Source of the DNA: Nocardia concava NBRC 100430 | Lineage (GTDB): Bacteria > Actinomycetota > Actinomycetes > Mycobacteriales > Mycobacteriaceae | DNA: 64,000 nucleotides | Assembly: GCF_000308815.1 (NCBI RefSeq) | Contig: NZ_BAFX01000206.1 | Location: forward strand, 1-64,000 | Direction: 5' to 3' | Shown: positions 42,797 through 51,098 of the stretch, piece after piece | Layout of the letters: the number at the start of each line of letters is the position of its first letter | Numbering within the stretch: position 1 is the stretch's first letter | The notes under the pieces: generated by a model | Database searches by the model: none | Told to the model about the DNA's origin: nothing | The model's input: only the letters and a program-made list of their open reading frames with translations | Translations under genes and position numbers: made by a program

Positions 42797-43912
42797 TCAC
42801 AGGTGGTTGGCGATGGAGACGATCACCCAGGCCAGCAGCACGAAAACCAGCCAGCCCAGGACGATTCCGGTGGCGGCCGCGCCGAGCAGGACGCCGCCGA
42901 TGTAGCGGGGATCGTCGCGGGTGAGACCCTCGAGGACGCGCTGGCGGAACTCCAGGGCCGGGTGGACGAAGATGCCCCACAGGCCCGTCGCGGGCAGATT
43001 CACGCCGGGGTGTGGGGCAGGCGGTGGCGGGCCGGTGAGCACGCTGGTGTACGAGCGCACCGGGACGGTCGCGGGTTCGGGCCGGGGGCCCTGGATCTTT
43101 CGCGTCACATCCGGGTTCTCGGTGCGCACCACGCCGGTCTCGGAGTGCACGGCGTCGCGGAAGTAATGCTGGAACTCGGCCGCGGACTGGAATCGCAGCG
43201 CGGGATCGGGTGAACGCGCCTGATCCAGCACCGATTTCAGCTTCGGCGGCAAAGGCGCGGGCGCGAACACCGCCTCCAGCACCTCGGTGCACACCACCGC
43301 GAACGAGTACACGTCACTGAGATGGGTGAACCGCCCGTGCTCGAGATACTCCGGCGCGGAGTAATTCTGCGTCCCCACAACATGATTCGCACGAGTCAGC
43401 CGCAGCATGTTCTCGCGCATCTCGATGGCGATCCCGAAATCGGCCAGTTTCGCCGTCCCATCCCGGCAGATCATGATGTTCTCGGGCTTGATATCCCGGT
43501 GCACCACCTGCTTGGAATGCGCGTACACCAGCCCGCTGAGCGCATCGGTGAGTATCCGCGCGATCCCCGGCAGCGACCAGTTGTTCCGCCCCCGCATGTA
43601 CTGCCGCAGATTCTCCCCGTGAATGAACTCCATCACCAGAAACGGTGACCGGCACCCGTTCTCGGCGAACACCCCCGAATCATGCAGCATCACCACATTC
43701 GAGCAGTTCATCTGCGCCGCGATCCGCGCCTCCCGCTCGAACCGCTGCCAGGCAACCTGCTCCCCCTGCTCACCGACCGCGAGACTCCCGGCATCGAGCA
43801 CTTTGACCGCAACCTGCCTGCGCAACTGCCGATCCCAGGCATCCCAGACCTCGGCCATCCCGCCCTTACCGACGAGCCCCCGCAACTCGTACCGGCCATT
43901 GATCAGCCTCAC
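42797..43912 (-). CDS. Ser/Thr protein kinase (PknB-type) with C-terminal membrane segment
   Basis: 371 residues from the GTG at 43912 with GGGGAAGG upstream; the longer ORF runs into the tRNA. Kinase domain 1-270: G-loop GKGGMAEV (15-22), catalytic Lys in VAVKVLD (37), HRDIKPEN (138-145), DFG (158-160), VVGTQNYSAPEYLEHG. A Pro-rich linker leads to a C-terminal hydrophobic helix (GIVLGWLVFVLLAWVIV). First gene of the four-gene cassette; it could phosphorylate the GTPase or its partner. Confidence 0.88.
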   Translation of the reverse strand: MRLINGRYELRGLVGKGGMAEVWDAWDRQLRRQVAVKVLDAGSLAVGEQGEQVAWQRFEREARIAAQMNCSNVVMLHDSGVFAENGCRSPFLVMEFIHGENLRQYMRGRNNWSLPGIARILTDALSGLVYAHSKQVVHRDIKPENIMICRDGTAKLADFGIAIEMRENMLRLTRANHVVGTQNYSAPEYLEHGRFTHLSDVYSFAVVCTEVLEAVFAPAPLPPKLKSVLDQARSPDPALRFQSAAEFQHYFRDAVHSETGVVRTENPDVTRKIQGPRPEPATVPVRSYTSVLTGPPPPAPHPGVNLPATGLWGIFVHPALEFRQRVLEGLTRDDPRYIGGVLLGAAATGIVLGWLVFVLLAWVIVSIANHL

Positions 43913-44089
43913 CCGCGTGCGACCTTCCCCGCGGAGCAGCCACCTCACCGGCAACCCACCCCGGACGACTAACGAATCCCCCGCGAGTCTACGCGCGCCC
44001 CCACCCCCGCTGCCCAGCCGATTTGCATCACATGGGGTCCCATGGTGTACCTTCACCCAGTCGATCGAGATACCGACCGGCAACCATCC

Positions 44090-44165
44090 GGGGCTATGGC
44101 GCAGCTGGTAGCGCACCACACTGGCAGTGTGGGGGTCAGGGGTTCGAGTCCCCTTAGCTCCACCA
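44090..44165 (+). tRNA. tRNA-Ala, anticodon GGC
   Basis: 76-nt cloverleaf with CCA encoded. Acceptor GGGGCTA pairs with TAGCTCC and includes the G3-U70 wobble that marks alanine tRNAs. Anticodon stem CCACA/TGTGG with loop CTGGCAG gives anticodon GGC; T-arm GGTTCGAGTCC. The tRNA lies at the left border of an accessory-looking region, but I see no copy of its 3' end downstream that would prove an attachment site. Confidence 0.95.
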
Positions 44166-44239
44166 ATCGTGCCATTGCACGAACCGCTCCCGTTGGGCCG
44201 ATATCGCGAAAGCGGTACCGGCCCATCATCGTTCGGCAA

Positions 44240-44551
44240 TCAGTGGCTCGCGGCCTCCAATAGGGCGGTGCGCTGACGGGGCCCCAGGCCGCCGATTCGG
44301 CGGTCGTCGGGGATCGCGGCTTCGGACATCACTTTGTCCAGTTTGACCGGTCCGAAGCCCGGTATGGCCTTCAATACCGTGGCTACCTTCAGCTTCTTGA
44401 CCAGGTCTTCTTCGGAGCGCTCGAGTAGATCGGCGAGCCCGATCTCCCCGCTCTTCACCTGCTGGAGCAGCTCTGACCTCGCCTTGCGAGCCTCGGCGGC
44501 CTTGGCCAATGCGGCGGCGCGTTGCTCCGGGGTCATCGTGGGCAGAGCCAT
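44240..44551 (-). CDS. mihF: Actinobacterial integration host factor (mIHF/sIHF), probable second copy
   Basis: 103 residues. Follows mIHF closely: MALPTMTPEQRAAALAKAAE start, a long N-terminal helix, LLERSEEDLVKKLKVATVLK, the helix-two-turn-helix IPGFGPVKLDKVMSEAAIP and the C-terminal RRIGGLGPRQRTALLE. mIHF binds and bends DNA, stimulates phage integrase and shapes the nucleoid. The housekeeping copy normally lies beside gmk; here it stands alone next to a tRNA and accessory genes, so it is likely an extra copy. Confidence 0.85.
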   Translation of the reverse strand: MALPTMTPEQRAAALAKAAEARKARSELLQQVKSGEIGLADLLERSEEDLVKKLKVATVLKAIPGFGPVKLDKVMSEAAIPDDRRIGGLGPRQRTALLEAASH

Positions 44552-44616
44552 GGATTCTTACCTCTCACTCGCTATCTGGTACCTCGGCAACGAGTAAACA
44601 GCACCACATAGTGACC

Positions 44617-45045
44617 TCACCGGGCTACTGGGCGGTGCAACCGCACCAAGTCGAACAAGGTCATTGGCGGCTGATTTCGTCCGTCCTCGCGGCAGTTCCT
44701 GCAATTGATCGTCCAGGCTGGATTCGTCGTGCTCGTCATCGGTGGGATCGCATGTCTGGTGCCGGTGTCTGCACAGATCACATCGGCGACCTTGACCAGG
44801 GCCGGGATGTCGTCGGGCTCGAAATGGTCTGCGCTCGGGGCGATCACGGCGATTGCGTACTCGCTGTAGGCGAGGTTCATCAGGCGGTTGATCACCGCGC
44901 CGCTCGGCCGGTCCGCGCCGCCGTAGTACAGCAGGATCACCGACCACCCCTACTCGGCTGCAAGGGCGTGGATCAGCGCCTCGTCCTCGCGCCATGCCTC
45001 GCCGGACACGTCCGGTCGCAGGAATCCGATCGCATAGCTGCTCAT
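44617..45045 (-). pseudogene. Small protein of unknown family interrupted by one in-frame TAG
   Basis: Starting at ATG 45045 (MSSYAIGFLRPDVSGEAWRE) the frame meets a TAG at 44952-44950 after 31 residues, then continues in the same frame (GWSVILLYYGGADRPSG...) to a stop at 44617, 141 residues in all. The part after TAG continues the fold: Rossmann-like VILLYYGG, then AIAVIAPSADHFEPDDI, VADVICADTG. The start overlaps the stop of the upstream HTH gene (ATGA). Either a nonsense pseudogene or a readthrough gene; an in-frame ATG at 44940 could also restart it. Confidence 0.65.
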
Positions 45046-45299
45046 GGTCGTATCCCGGCGTAGTCGCGGTACACGGGCCGGGCGATCGCCAAACGGCCGC
45101 GATCGGTGCAGCGCCACCGTGCTGGACCTTGTGGGGCGCTCACCGCCAGGCCGGTACGCAACAGTCGCAGCAACGCCCGGTGGACCGAGGTCTCCGGCAG
45201 CAGGGTCGCGCGGCAGAGTTGCCGTACGGTCAGAGTGTGTAATGGGTCGAGGTTCGCCAGTGTGCCAAGGACTTTCGCCTCGGGCTCGGTGAATGCCAT
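45042..45299 (-). CDS. Small winged-helix DNA-binding protein
   Basis: 85 residues: MAFTEPEAKVLGTLANLDPL, then TVRQLCRATLLPETSVHRALLRLLRTGL as an HTH and RWRCTDRGRLAIARP as the wing. The design is that of a minimal MarR/PadR-like domain with no ligand domain. It lies between the 59-residue membrane protein (6-bp gap) and the TAG-interrupted gene (4-nt overlap), in a three-gene unit divergent from the XRE regulator. Confidence 0.75.
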   Translation of the reverse strand: MAFTEPEAKVLGTLANLDPLHTLTVRQLCRATLLPETSVHRALLRLLRTGLAVSAPQGPARWRCTDRGRLAIARPVYRDYAGIRP

Positions 45300-45305
45300 C
45301 GGTCG

Positions 45306-45485
45306 TCAAGCCTGGCTGATCGGGAAGTAGGGTCGCGAGCGTTCGGCGGCCAGACGTGCCTGAATATCGGCAACGGTGAGGATCGGGCCCGTTCGCGAAC
45401 CTCGATCTGTTCGTGCGGCGACGGCGGACATGGCACCACCGGCGAGGAAGATCGCGACGGCGAGAAGTACTGAAGCGAAGGTCAT
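45306..45485 (-). CDS. 59-residue secreted or membrane protein
   Basis: ATG at 45485 behind a strong AAGGAG. Residues 1-22 (MTFASVLLAVAIFLAGGAMS) form a signal anchor; the rest is hydrophilic (ILTVADIQARLAAERSRPYF). No family recognised. First gene of the unit with the small winged-helix gene; its start faces the XRE regulator across about 140 bp, which must hold both promoters. Confidence 0.7.
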   Translation of the reverse strand: MTFASVLLAVAIFLAGGAMSAVAARTDRGSRTGPILTVADIQARLAAERSRPYFPISQA

Positions 45486-45628
45486 TTCGATACTCCTTGG
45501 TGAGTTCGGTGTTTCCGGTCGCGGGTTCGAGTAAGCGTGCGCGTTTCGCGGTGGTGCATACGAGGACCAAAGCGGTGCGAAAGGGGGTATCTTTCTGCGG
45601 TAGCTGGGTACATGCTGTGGAGCGGAGC

Positions 45629-47017
45629 ATGATCGGTGACATGCAGTGGACACCGAGAGAAGTGCGGGCGCTGAGGAATGCGATGGAGCAGAGTCGGCTC
45701 GAGTTCGCACGCTGCTTGGAGGTCGATAAGAGGACCATCGCGCGGTGGGAGGACAGCGAGGTAGCGCTGCACGCGGCGAGCAGAAGGCTGCTGGGTCAGG
45801 TTCTCGGCGCCGCCGATCCCGCTGTGCAGGAGCGTTTTCGGTGGTTACTGTCGGGAGACGGATCCGGGTCGGAATATGCCACGAACGAGCTTGCGATCGT
45901 CAGCCCCGGCTGGCTGGTGGTTCCCGGGCGAACGGTGTCGGATCGATGGCTGGATGCTGAGCTTCGAAAATGGATCGATATGAACCGTCGTGAACTGATG
46001 CGGCTGTTCGGTGGGGTGGCGGGTGGTCTACCTGCTGTGGCGGCGATGCTGGCAGGGCTCGACGTTGACGAGCGAGCCCGGATAGAGGAAGTGCTGGTTT
46101 CGCCGGAGCGGGTGAATACCGAGGCGGTCGACCACATCGAGACTGCTCTGAACATCGCGCTTGCGCAGAACGATGTGTACGGCCCACACGCGGTACTGGC
46201 CATGGTGCTCGCGCAGAAGCGTATTGCGGCTGCCCTGCTCGAAAGCTGCCCTCCGACTCTCGAGCATCGCCTGATGAACTTGTATTCATCGCTGTCGCAA
46301 CTGGCGGGCTGGATGCAGTTCGATCTGCGGGATTTCCGAGCCGCGCGCGCAAGCTATGAGGATGCGCGCGAATTCGCGCACAAGGCGGACAACACCGACC
46401 TGGCAGTATTGGTGCTGTGTAATCTTTCCTACCTGTCGATCTGGCAGGGCAATCCCCGGGTGGGCATTGATCATGCTGTGGCTGCTCAAAACTGGGCCGC
46501 CCGATCATCGGACCGTCGGCTTCGCGCGTACTCGCACGATATGGCGGCTGTCGGGTACGCACGAGACAACCAGTACAAGGCTTGCATGAGCGCGCTCGAC
46601 GCCGCCGACGTCGAAATCGCCGCTGCCGCTGGGGATGATGCGACCGCGTCGGTCGCGTACTTCGAAGGTGCCGGGTTGGCGGCCAGCATCCGGAGCGAAT
46701 GCATGCACCACCTGGGTGACGGAAGGCGGGCGCGTGTGGCAGCCGAAGACGCTCTCGCGCTCATCGAGGGGCCCTTCGTTCGCAATAGAGCACTCGCCCA
46801 CCTCGACCTCGCCGTGGCGCTGGCCGATGACAGACTTGCGGACGATGCTGCCGACGCGATCGGCAAGAGCGCACGTCTCGCCATCTCCTGCCGCTCGGAT
46901 CGCCTGGTCGAACAGATTCAGCAGACGCGGCGCAGCCTCGACCCTTGGGCCGATTCGGCAGGTGTCCGCGGCCTCGACGATGAGCTCGCCTCCTACGGAT
47001 TCAACACTCGGACATAG
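45629..47017 (+). CDS. XRE-type HTH regulator with TPR-like C-terminal region
   Basis: 462 residues from the ATG at 45629 (GGAGCGGAG upstream); an ATG at 45641 is also possible. The N-terminal HTH is WTPREVRALRNAMEQSRLEF followed by VDKRTIARWE. Residues 130-460 form helical repeats (LYSSLSQLAGWMQFDLRDFR; VLCNLSYLSIWQGN; AYSHDMAAVGYARDNQYK), as in Streptomyces-type regulators that bind peptides or small molecules. A hydrophobic stretch LMRLFGGVAGGLPAVAAMLA lies before the repeats. Divergent from the three small genes. Confidence 0.82.
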   Translation: MIGDMQWTPREVRALRNAMEQSRLEFARCLEVDKRTIARWEDSEVALHAASRRLLGQVLGAADPAVQERFRWLLSGDGSGSEYATNELAIVSPGWLVVPGRTVSDRWLDAELRKWIDMNRRELMRLFGGVAGGLPAVAAMLAGLDVDERARIEEVLVSPERVNTEAVDHIETALNIALAQNDVYGPHAVLAMVLAQKRIAAALLESCPPTLEHRLMNLYSSLSQLAGWMQFDLRDFRAARASYEDAREFAHKADNTDLAVLVLCNLSYLSIWQGNPRVGIDHAVAAQNWAARSSDRRLRAYSHDMAAVGYARDNQYKACMSALDAADVEIAAAAGDDATASVAYFEGAGLAASIRSECMHHLGDGRRARVAAEDALALIEGPFVRNRALAHLDLAVALADDRLADDAADAIGKSARLAISCRSDRLVEQIQQTRRSLDPWADSAGVRGLDDELASYGFNTRT

Positions 47018-47553
47018 ATGTCGAACTCCGGTGAAACGTAGCCGGGAGTGTCTTGCCGACCGACGTATTGCCATCCGCCGATCGCCTCGTAGAAGTTGTG
47101 GGAAGCGATCGCCTGAGGCTGCACGGCCAGCGTCGCGCGTTCCTCGGATCGGGACTTCAAAAGGAGATCCAGGACACCGCGCCCGATACCCTGCCTGCGC
47201 CACTCCTGCTGGACCGCCAAATCGATGACGGCGAACGTTCTTCCTGGGCGTTCCTTGGACAGATCGTCTGGTACCGGGTTCTGAAAGCCATTCCACCAGT
47301 TGGTATTCGGTCCGAGGCGGTATCCGTACGCGAAGCCCACGAGACCGCCGTCCACTTCAGCAATGCTCAGTCCGAATGTCGGATCCGCGATCAGCCGCTC
47401 CAAAAGCCGCCGGTGGTGCGTGGATTCGTCGGCCGGCCAGACGAATGGCGGGACCGAGAACGCCTCGTCGTAGAGATCGCAGATCGGGTCGACGAGCGAC
47501 GGCACCCTCCCAGGATCAGGAAGGCTCACAACCGGCGCCGACGAACTACCCAT
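46993..47553 (-). CDS. GNAT-family N-acetyltransferase
   Basis: 186 residues; acetyl-CoA-binding motif A is IDLAVQQEWRRQGIGRGVLD, preceded by GLSIAEVDGGLVGFAYGYRL and followed by AVQPQAIASHNFYEAIGGWQ. The substrate is unknown. The 3' end overlaps the convergent XRE gene by 25 bp. Confidence 0.88.
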   Translation of the reverse strand: MGSSSAPVVSLPDPGRVPSLVDPICDLYDEAFSVPPFVWPADESTHHRRLLERLIADPTFGLSIAEVDGGLVGFAYGYRLGPNTNWWNGFQNPVPDDLSKERPGRTFAVIDLAVQQEWRRQGIGRGVLDLLLKSRSEERATLAVQPQAIASHNFYEAIGGWQYVGRQDTPGYVSPEFDIYVRVLNP

Positions 47554-47703
47554 GATTCAAGAAGCTAGCGCGCACCGTGGCAGAGCGTTGGCAGGATGCC
47601 TGGTGCGGTTAGCGCATCGATGGTGTTCTTACAGCCGACCGTGGCGGCCGGTCGGTCCGATCAGCTTGCAAGCCCCGTTGAGGATTGTTGTGTGCTGGAC
47701 CGA

Positions 47704-48009
47704 TTAGACCTTGATCTCGCTGACGAGGACGTCACCGGGCGCGAAGTCTGACTTCTTAAGGTCTCGGAAGATGAGGCCAATGAATGTAGGTTCTGGAGCT
47801 CGTCGGCCGATCCTGCACGGCACATCGACCCACGAGCAAGTGCCCGACGGACCCGGCCGACCGTCGGCGCGAACTATTCGGAGCCGATCGCCCATCCTCA
47901 CCGTGCCTGACTCGATATGCCCCGCGGCCACAGTCCCGCGTCCCGTCAGCGTGAACACGTCCTCGACCGGGAACCGGAACGGCTCGTCGAGCGGTGTTTT
48001 GTCGGCCAT
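47704..48009 (-). CDS. Stand-alone EF-Tu domain II-like protein
   Basis: 101 residues. Nearly the whole protein is the beta-barrel second domain of translation GTPases: FRFPVEDVFTLTGRGTVAAG, HIESGTVRMGDRLRI, then LIFRDLKKSDFAPGDVLVSE. There is no GTPase domain, so no nucleotide cycle. In EF-Tu this barrel touches the tRNA acceptor end and the ribosome. As a free domain it may be a decoy or a relic; similar orphans occur in actinobacterial accessory regions. Confidence 0.75.
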   Translation of the reverse strand: MADKTPLDEPFRFPVEDVFTLTGRGTVAAGHIESGTVRMGDRLRIVRADGRPGPSGTCSWVDVPCRIGRRAPEPTFIGLIFRDLKKSDFAPGDVLVSEIKV

Positions 48010-48203
48010 GACACGATCATGAATGGCGTTGGGCCAAGCGGGTTCATGGCGCTCCGTGGCCTAGCAAATTTGCGTGCCTCGCGCTAACCCAGGATGTGAA
48101 TTCGCCGCCTGGTCTGGCGTGGCACGTCGAGAGGCTGCATGCGAATCCTCTACCGTGAGCGGGACCTTGAACCGCTGAAGCAGGCGGAGGACACCAGAGT
48201 TCG

Positions 48204-48545
48204 CTAATGGCTGTCGGCAGGCCGATTTCCGAACTCATCTCGGATTTCGAGGGAAGCCCCGTTCGCGATCAAGAAATCGACTGCTTCTGTCTGCCCGGTC
48301 GTGTATGCGTTATGCAATGGCGTCTGGCCCATGTCACCCAGCTGGTTGACATCTGCACCGGCCTTCAGCAGCAAGCTAAGGGTATGCACGTCGCCTCGAT
48401 ATGCGGCGATGTGCAGCAGGCTGTCCCCACCCGAATCCACATAGGTCAATGGGTCGATGGGGTCGTCGATCCATTCGCTCTGCTAGTTGGTCAAATCGCG
48501 GTATTTGTGTTGGATTTGCCGAATCTCGTCATGCGTCAGCTTCAC
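48204..48545 (-). pseudogene. Ankyrin-repeat protein interrupted by one in-frame TAG
   Basis: The GTG at 48545 has a near-perfect GGAGGTGA site. The frame reads MKLTHDEIRQIQHKYRDLTN, then TAG at 48485-48483, then QSEWIDDPIDPLTYVDSG and three ankyrin units (LLHIAAYRGDVHTLSLLLKA; TPLHNAYTTGQTEAVDFLIA), ending at 48204. Sequence on both sides of the TAG fits one protein of 113 residues, a common small ankyrin family often found near toxin or secretion genes. A TTG at 48449 could initiate the repeats alone. Confidence 0.7.
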
Positions 48546-48667
48546 TGTTCACCTCCAACCGTTCGATTGCATCCGCACATCGCCCGCAAGACTATGACCG
48601 CCTGGGGCGGGCACGTCGGATCACGGCTGGGCAGCGCGTCGACCAGATGTCGCGATCAAGGTGCCCG

Positions 48668-49069
48668 CTAATTCGCTTGAATTACTACGGCTGTGGGCTC
48701 GAGCCGGACAGCGGGGACAGTCCAGCAGTCGGTGGACTCGGTTGCGACTTCGAGTCCGCACTGTTCGCAGACAAGGTTAGGGCCCTGCCCGCCATCGGGG
48801 CCACAGCAGCCGGAGGTCCGGTATGGATCGGAATGCTTGGTGACGCCCCGCATATCGGCTGGGTTCAACACGATCGTGTTCGCCGTGGAATGCTCGCCGT
48901 TGCTCGAGCGGACCGCGGGTTCGGGATCGATTCCGTAGGTGCCTTGTGCCATGAGGGGGAGGTAGCCATAGTCGGTTTGCTCGTCGCGGGTGGCACGGGC
49001 AGGTACATCGGTCTCCACGACTTCGGTGGTGAGTCGCTGTCCGCACTTCATGCAAGCGAACACCGTCAT
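48668..49069 (-). CDS. Zinc-ribbon protein of unknown function
   Basis: 133 residues from the ATG at 49069 (MTVFACMKCGQRLTTEVVE); the in-frame ORF further upstream overlaps the next gene. Cys pairs CMKC near the start and CEQC near the end could form one zinc site; a third pair (SGCCGPDG) lies between. No catalytic motif is seen. RBS is weak. Confidence 0.6.
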   Translation of the reverse strand: MTVFACMKCGQRLTTEVVETDVPARATRDEQTDYGYLPLMAQGTYGIDPEPAVRSSNGEHSTANTIVLNPADMRGVTKHSDPYRTSGCCGPDGGQGPNLVCEQCGLEVATESTDCWTVPAVRLEPTAVVIQAN

Positions 49070-49179
49070 AGGTGACGGCCCTGGTCGGTAACGGTTTTCA
49101 TGGAACCTCGCCCTGATGCTGCTGGAACGTAGTGTCGGCAAGATGTTACGTCCGGGCCAGTGCCCGCCACTTACAGCAT

Positions 49180-49641
49180 CTATCTGGGACTGGTTCTCGG
49201 GAGTTGGTATCGGCTGCAGAATTCGGCCCATGGTCGCAGGCGTCCACCGGGGACATAGCGCAGATAAAAATGAAACTCATCCACCTCGGCGAACACCGGC
49301 AGCGACCGGACAGGTTGTGCGAATACGTCGCCGTGTTCATAGGCGATCGCGGCGACCGCGATGAGACGCTCGTCGAGCGGCTTCGAATGATCGCAGAACA
49401 CTACCGCGAGATCCTCCCACCGCTGAGCGATCCCTCGCCCGCCTTCGGCAGGAGGTTGATACCCCTGCAGCACCCAGGAGACAGCTCCGACGACATTGGC
49501 GATGTAACTGCGTGCCACCTCGTAGATGACCTCGGCGACCGTAATTTCCGACGGCGCATCCCACTGGGCTACGTGACTGTGCACATCGTCGCCGGCATGC
49601 ACGCTGTCGCGGTTGAGGCCGATTCGGATTGTGTGCTCCAT
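49180..49641 (-). CDS. Hypothetical protein
   Basis: 153 residues, beginning MEHTIRIGLNRDSVHAGDDV. Mixed alpha/beta composition, no signal peptide, no membrane segment and no recognised domain. A central helix VAEVIYEVARSYIANVVGAV is followed by a strand-rich C-terminus. Divergent from the 181-residue gene (100 bp between starts). Confidence 0.6.
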   Translation of the reverse strand: MEHTIRIGLNRDSVHAGDDVHSHVAQWDAPSEITVAEVIYEVARSYIANVVGAVSWVLQGYQPPAEGGRGIAQRWEDLAVVFCDHSKPLDERLIAVAAIAYEHGDVFAQPVRSLPVFAEVDEFHFYLRYVPGGRLRPWAEFCSRYQLPRTSPR

Positions 49642-49741
49642 AGCCGGATGACACTACCGAGAGCCGGGCCTCCTGGTCCTGGACCGCAAGCCATACGGTG
49701 CGTCGGAACGAACATGGCGCAGCCTGGCCAATAATCGTGCG

Positions 49742-50287
49742 GTGTCCTACTACGGCATCCTCGGATACCAACCGCGCTGGCTCGTGGGGCGCGCCGCCGT
49801 CGAATCCGCTCACGGACCACGGTTGAGCCGACTCGTTGGCAGGTCTCTGTCCAATTCGTGGCTGGTCTGGGATCAGGCGGACGATGAGTGGTTCGCCGAC
49901 TGCCCGGTAGTGCTGGACTTCGACGGTGAACGGGTCGAGATCACTCACCAGAAGTTCGACGAGCTGTCGATCACCTGGAACAGCATCGATCTCCATCGGC
50001 AGCGCTCCTGGTCGGACCGCGAGGGCAACGAACCAGAGATCCATGCCTTCCACCCGTCCTGGCGGTCCGACGCCATCCAGGCGTTGACTGCACTCGAAGG
50101 CCAACCGCTGCTCGCTGTCGACTTGCTCGAATGGACAAGTCAGCGAGCCGATTTCGCTGCAGGCATGGTCGCGGTCAGCTTCGCATTTGCCGATAACCGG
50201 GTGACCATCAGCAACGGGCTCGACGAGAACAGCCTCGAATTCGGTGCCCCGCAGGGCGACTACATCCAACACCCGATCCGTGACTGA
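49742..50287 (+). CDS. Hypothetical protein
   Basis: 181 residues from the GTG at 49742, MSYYGILGYQPRWLVGRAAV. Acidic and rich in Trp, with strands such as CPVVLDFDGERVEITH and DNRVTISNGLDENSLEF suggesting a beta-rich cytosolic protein. The shape recalls immunity-type proteins of accessory regions, but no toxin is seen beside it. No family recognised. Confidence 0.65.
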   Translation: MSYYGILGYQPRWLVGRAAVESAHGPRLSRLVGRSLSNSWLVWDQADDEWFADCPVVLDFDGERVEITHQKFDELSITWNSIDLHRQRSWSDREGNEPEIHAFHPSWRSDAIQALTALEGQPLLAVDLLEWTSQRADFAAGMVAVSFAFADNRVTISNGLDENSLEFGAPQGDYIQHPIRD

Positions 50288-50343
50288 GAATCGGTCACGC
50301 TGGCCGGTCCGGTCAGCGCGGTAGCTGGTTTTCTACCCAGCAC

Positions 50344-50412
50344 CTGATTGATTTGCCGCTAGCTATCTGGTTGATCTGTCGCTCCATCCATGGTTGATTC
50401 GCCGCAACTTGA
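50344..50412 (+). repeat. Three degenerate 23-nt tandem repeats
   Basis: Units starting at 50344, 50367 and 50390 share the core CTGGTTGATNTGNCGC. The 248-bp gap between the hypothetical gene and the DUF4232 gene otherwise shows nothing recognisable. Confidence 0.4.
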
Positions 50413-50535
50413 CGGGTTGGCCACCGCGGTTGTCGTCGGGGGCGAGGATGGTGGGGTTCAGCGGATCATTGGGCGTTCATAAGGGGTCTTCCGCAAGATC
50501 ACTGTCGATCACGGATGACACGGGAGGATCGGGAA

Positions 50536-51030
50536 ATGCGTTTCAAGGCAGTGGGTTCGGCAGTGCTTGTGGTGGCCGGGGCGATTGTTCCCTGTGTGGC
50601 GGCGGGGGAGGGGCAGGCGGCAGAGTCGTGGTGTGAGGCATCCTGGCTGGGGCTCAGTGTGCAGGGCGAGGTTGGGCAGGCCAGTGGGAATCAGCGCACT
50701 GCGAGTATTGTGCTTACGAATCTGTCCGGGGAATCCTGTGTGCTGCAGGGCTTTCCGGGGGTTGATTTGGCTGGAGTGGGTGAGAAGGGGAGGGCCTCGC
50801 TGCCTCGGACCAACGAGCAGGGGCAAGTGGTCCAGCTGGCTCCGGGTGGTCAGGCCAAGAGCACGCTGACCTATATGACCGGCGGTGGTATGCCCACCGA
50901 AATCATTGTCACCCCACCTGATTCCACCAACCAGTTGCATGCCGTTTGGCCGGCCGGCCTGGGGTCGATCGGGGTGTGGCCGGAAGGTGCGACCCATCCG
51001 GGCACGTATATCGGACCTTTGCGCGGCTGA
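50536..51030 (+). CDS. Secreted DUF4232-domain protein
   Basis: 164 residues from the ATG at 50536 with GGGAGG at the right distance. Signal peptide MRFKAVGSAVLVVAGAIVP, cleaved before about residue 30. The mature part has the DUF4232 layout: CEASWLGLSVQG, RTASIVLTNLSGESCVLQGF, PGVDL, and the C-terminal LHAVWPAGLGSIGVWP, with two Cys likely bonded. A common actinobacterial surface domain of unknown role. Confidence 0.82.
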   Translation: MRFKAVGSAVLVVAGAIVPCVAAGEGQAAESWCEASWLGLSVQGEVGQASGNQRTASIVLTNLSGESCVLQGFPGVDLAGVGEKGRASLPRTNEQGQVVQLAPGGQAKSTLTYMTGGGMPTEIIVTPPDSTNQLHAVWPAGLGSIGVWPEGATHPGTYIGPLRG

Positions 51031-51098
51031 GCTGGGGTCCCTCGATGTAGCCAGTCGAGGGACTAGTGGACGAAATGGGTGATGCGGGCGGCGGGTGG

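Noticed and set aside
44143..44165. Integration attachment site at the tRNA-Ala 3' end
   Set aside because: No duplicate of the tRNA tail and no integrase gene are visible between 44 and 51 kb.
44617..44940. Independent 107-residue gene
   Set aside because: It is in frame with the 31 codons upstream across a TAG, has no RBS of its own, and begins in the middle of a strand.
44950..45738. 262-residue minus-strand ORF
   Set aside because: Only the last 31 codons belong to a gene; the rest overlaps the small winged-helix gene and the 59-residue gene in another frame.
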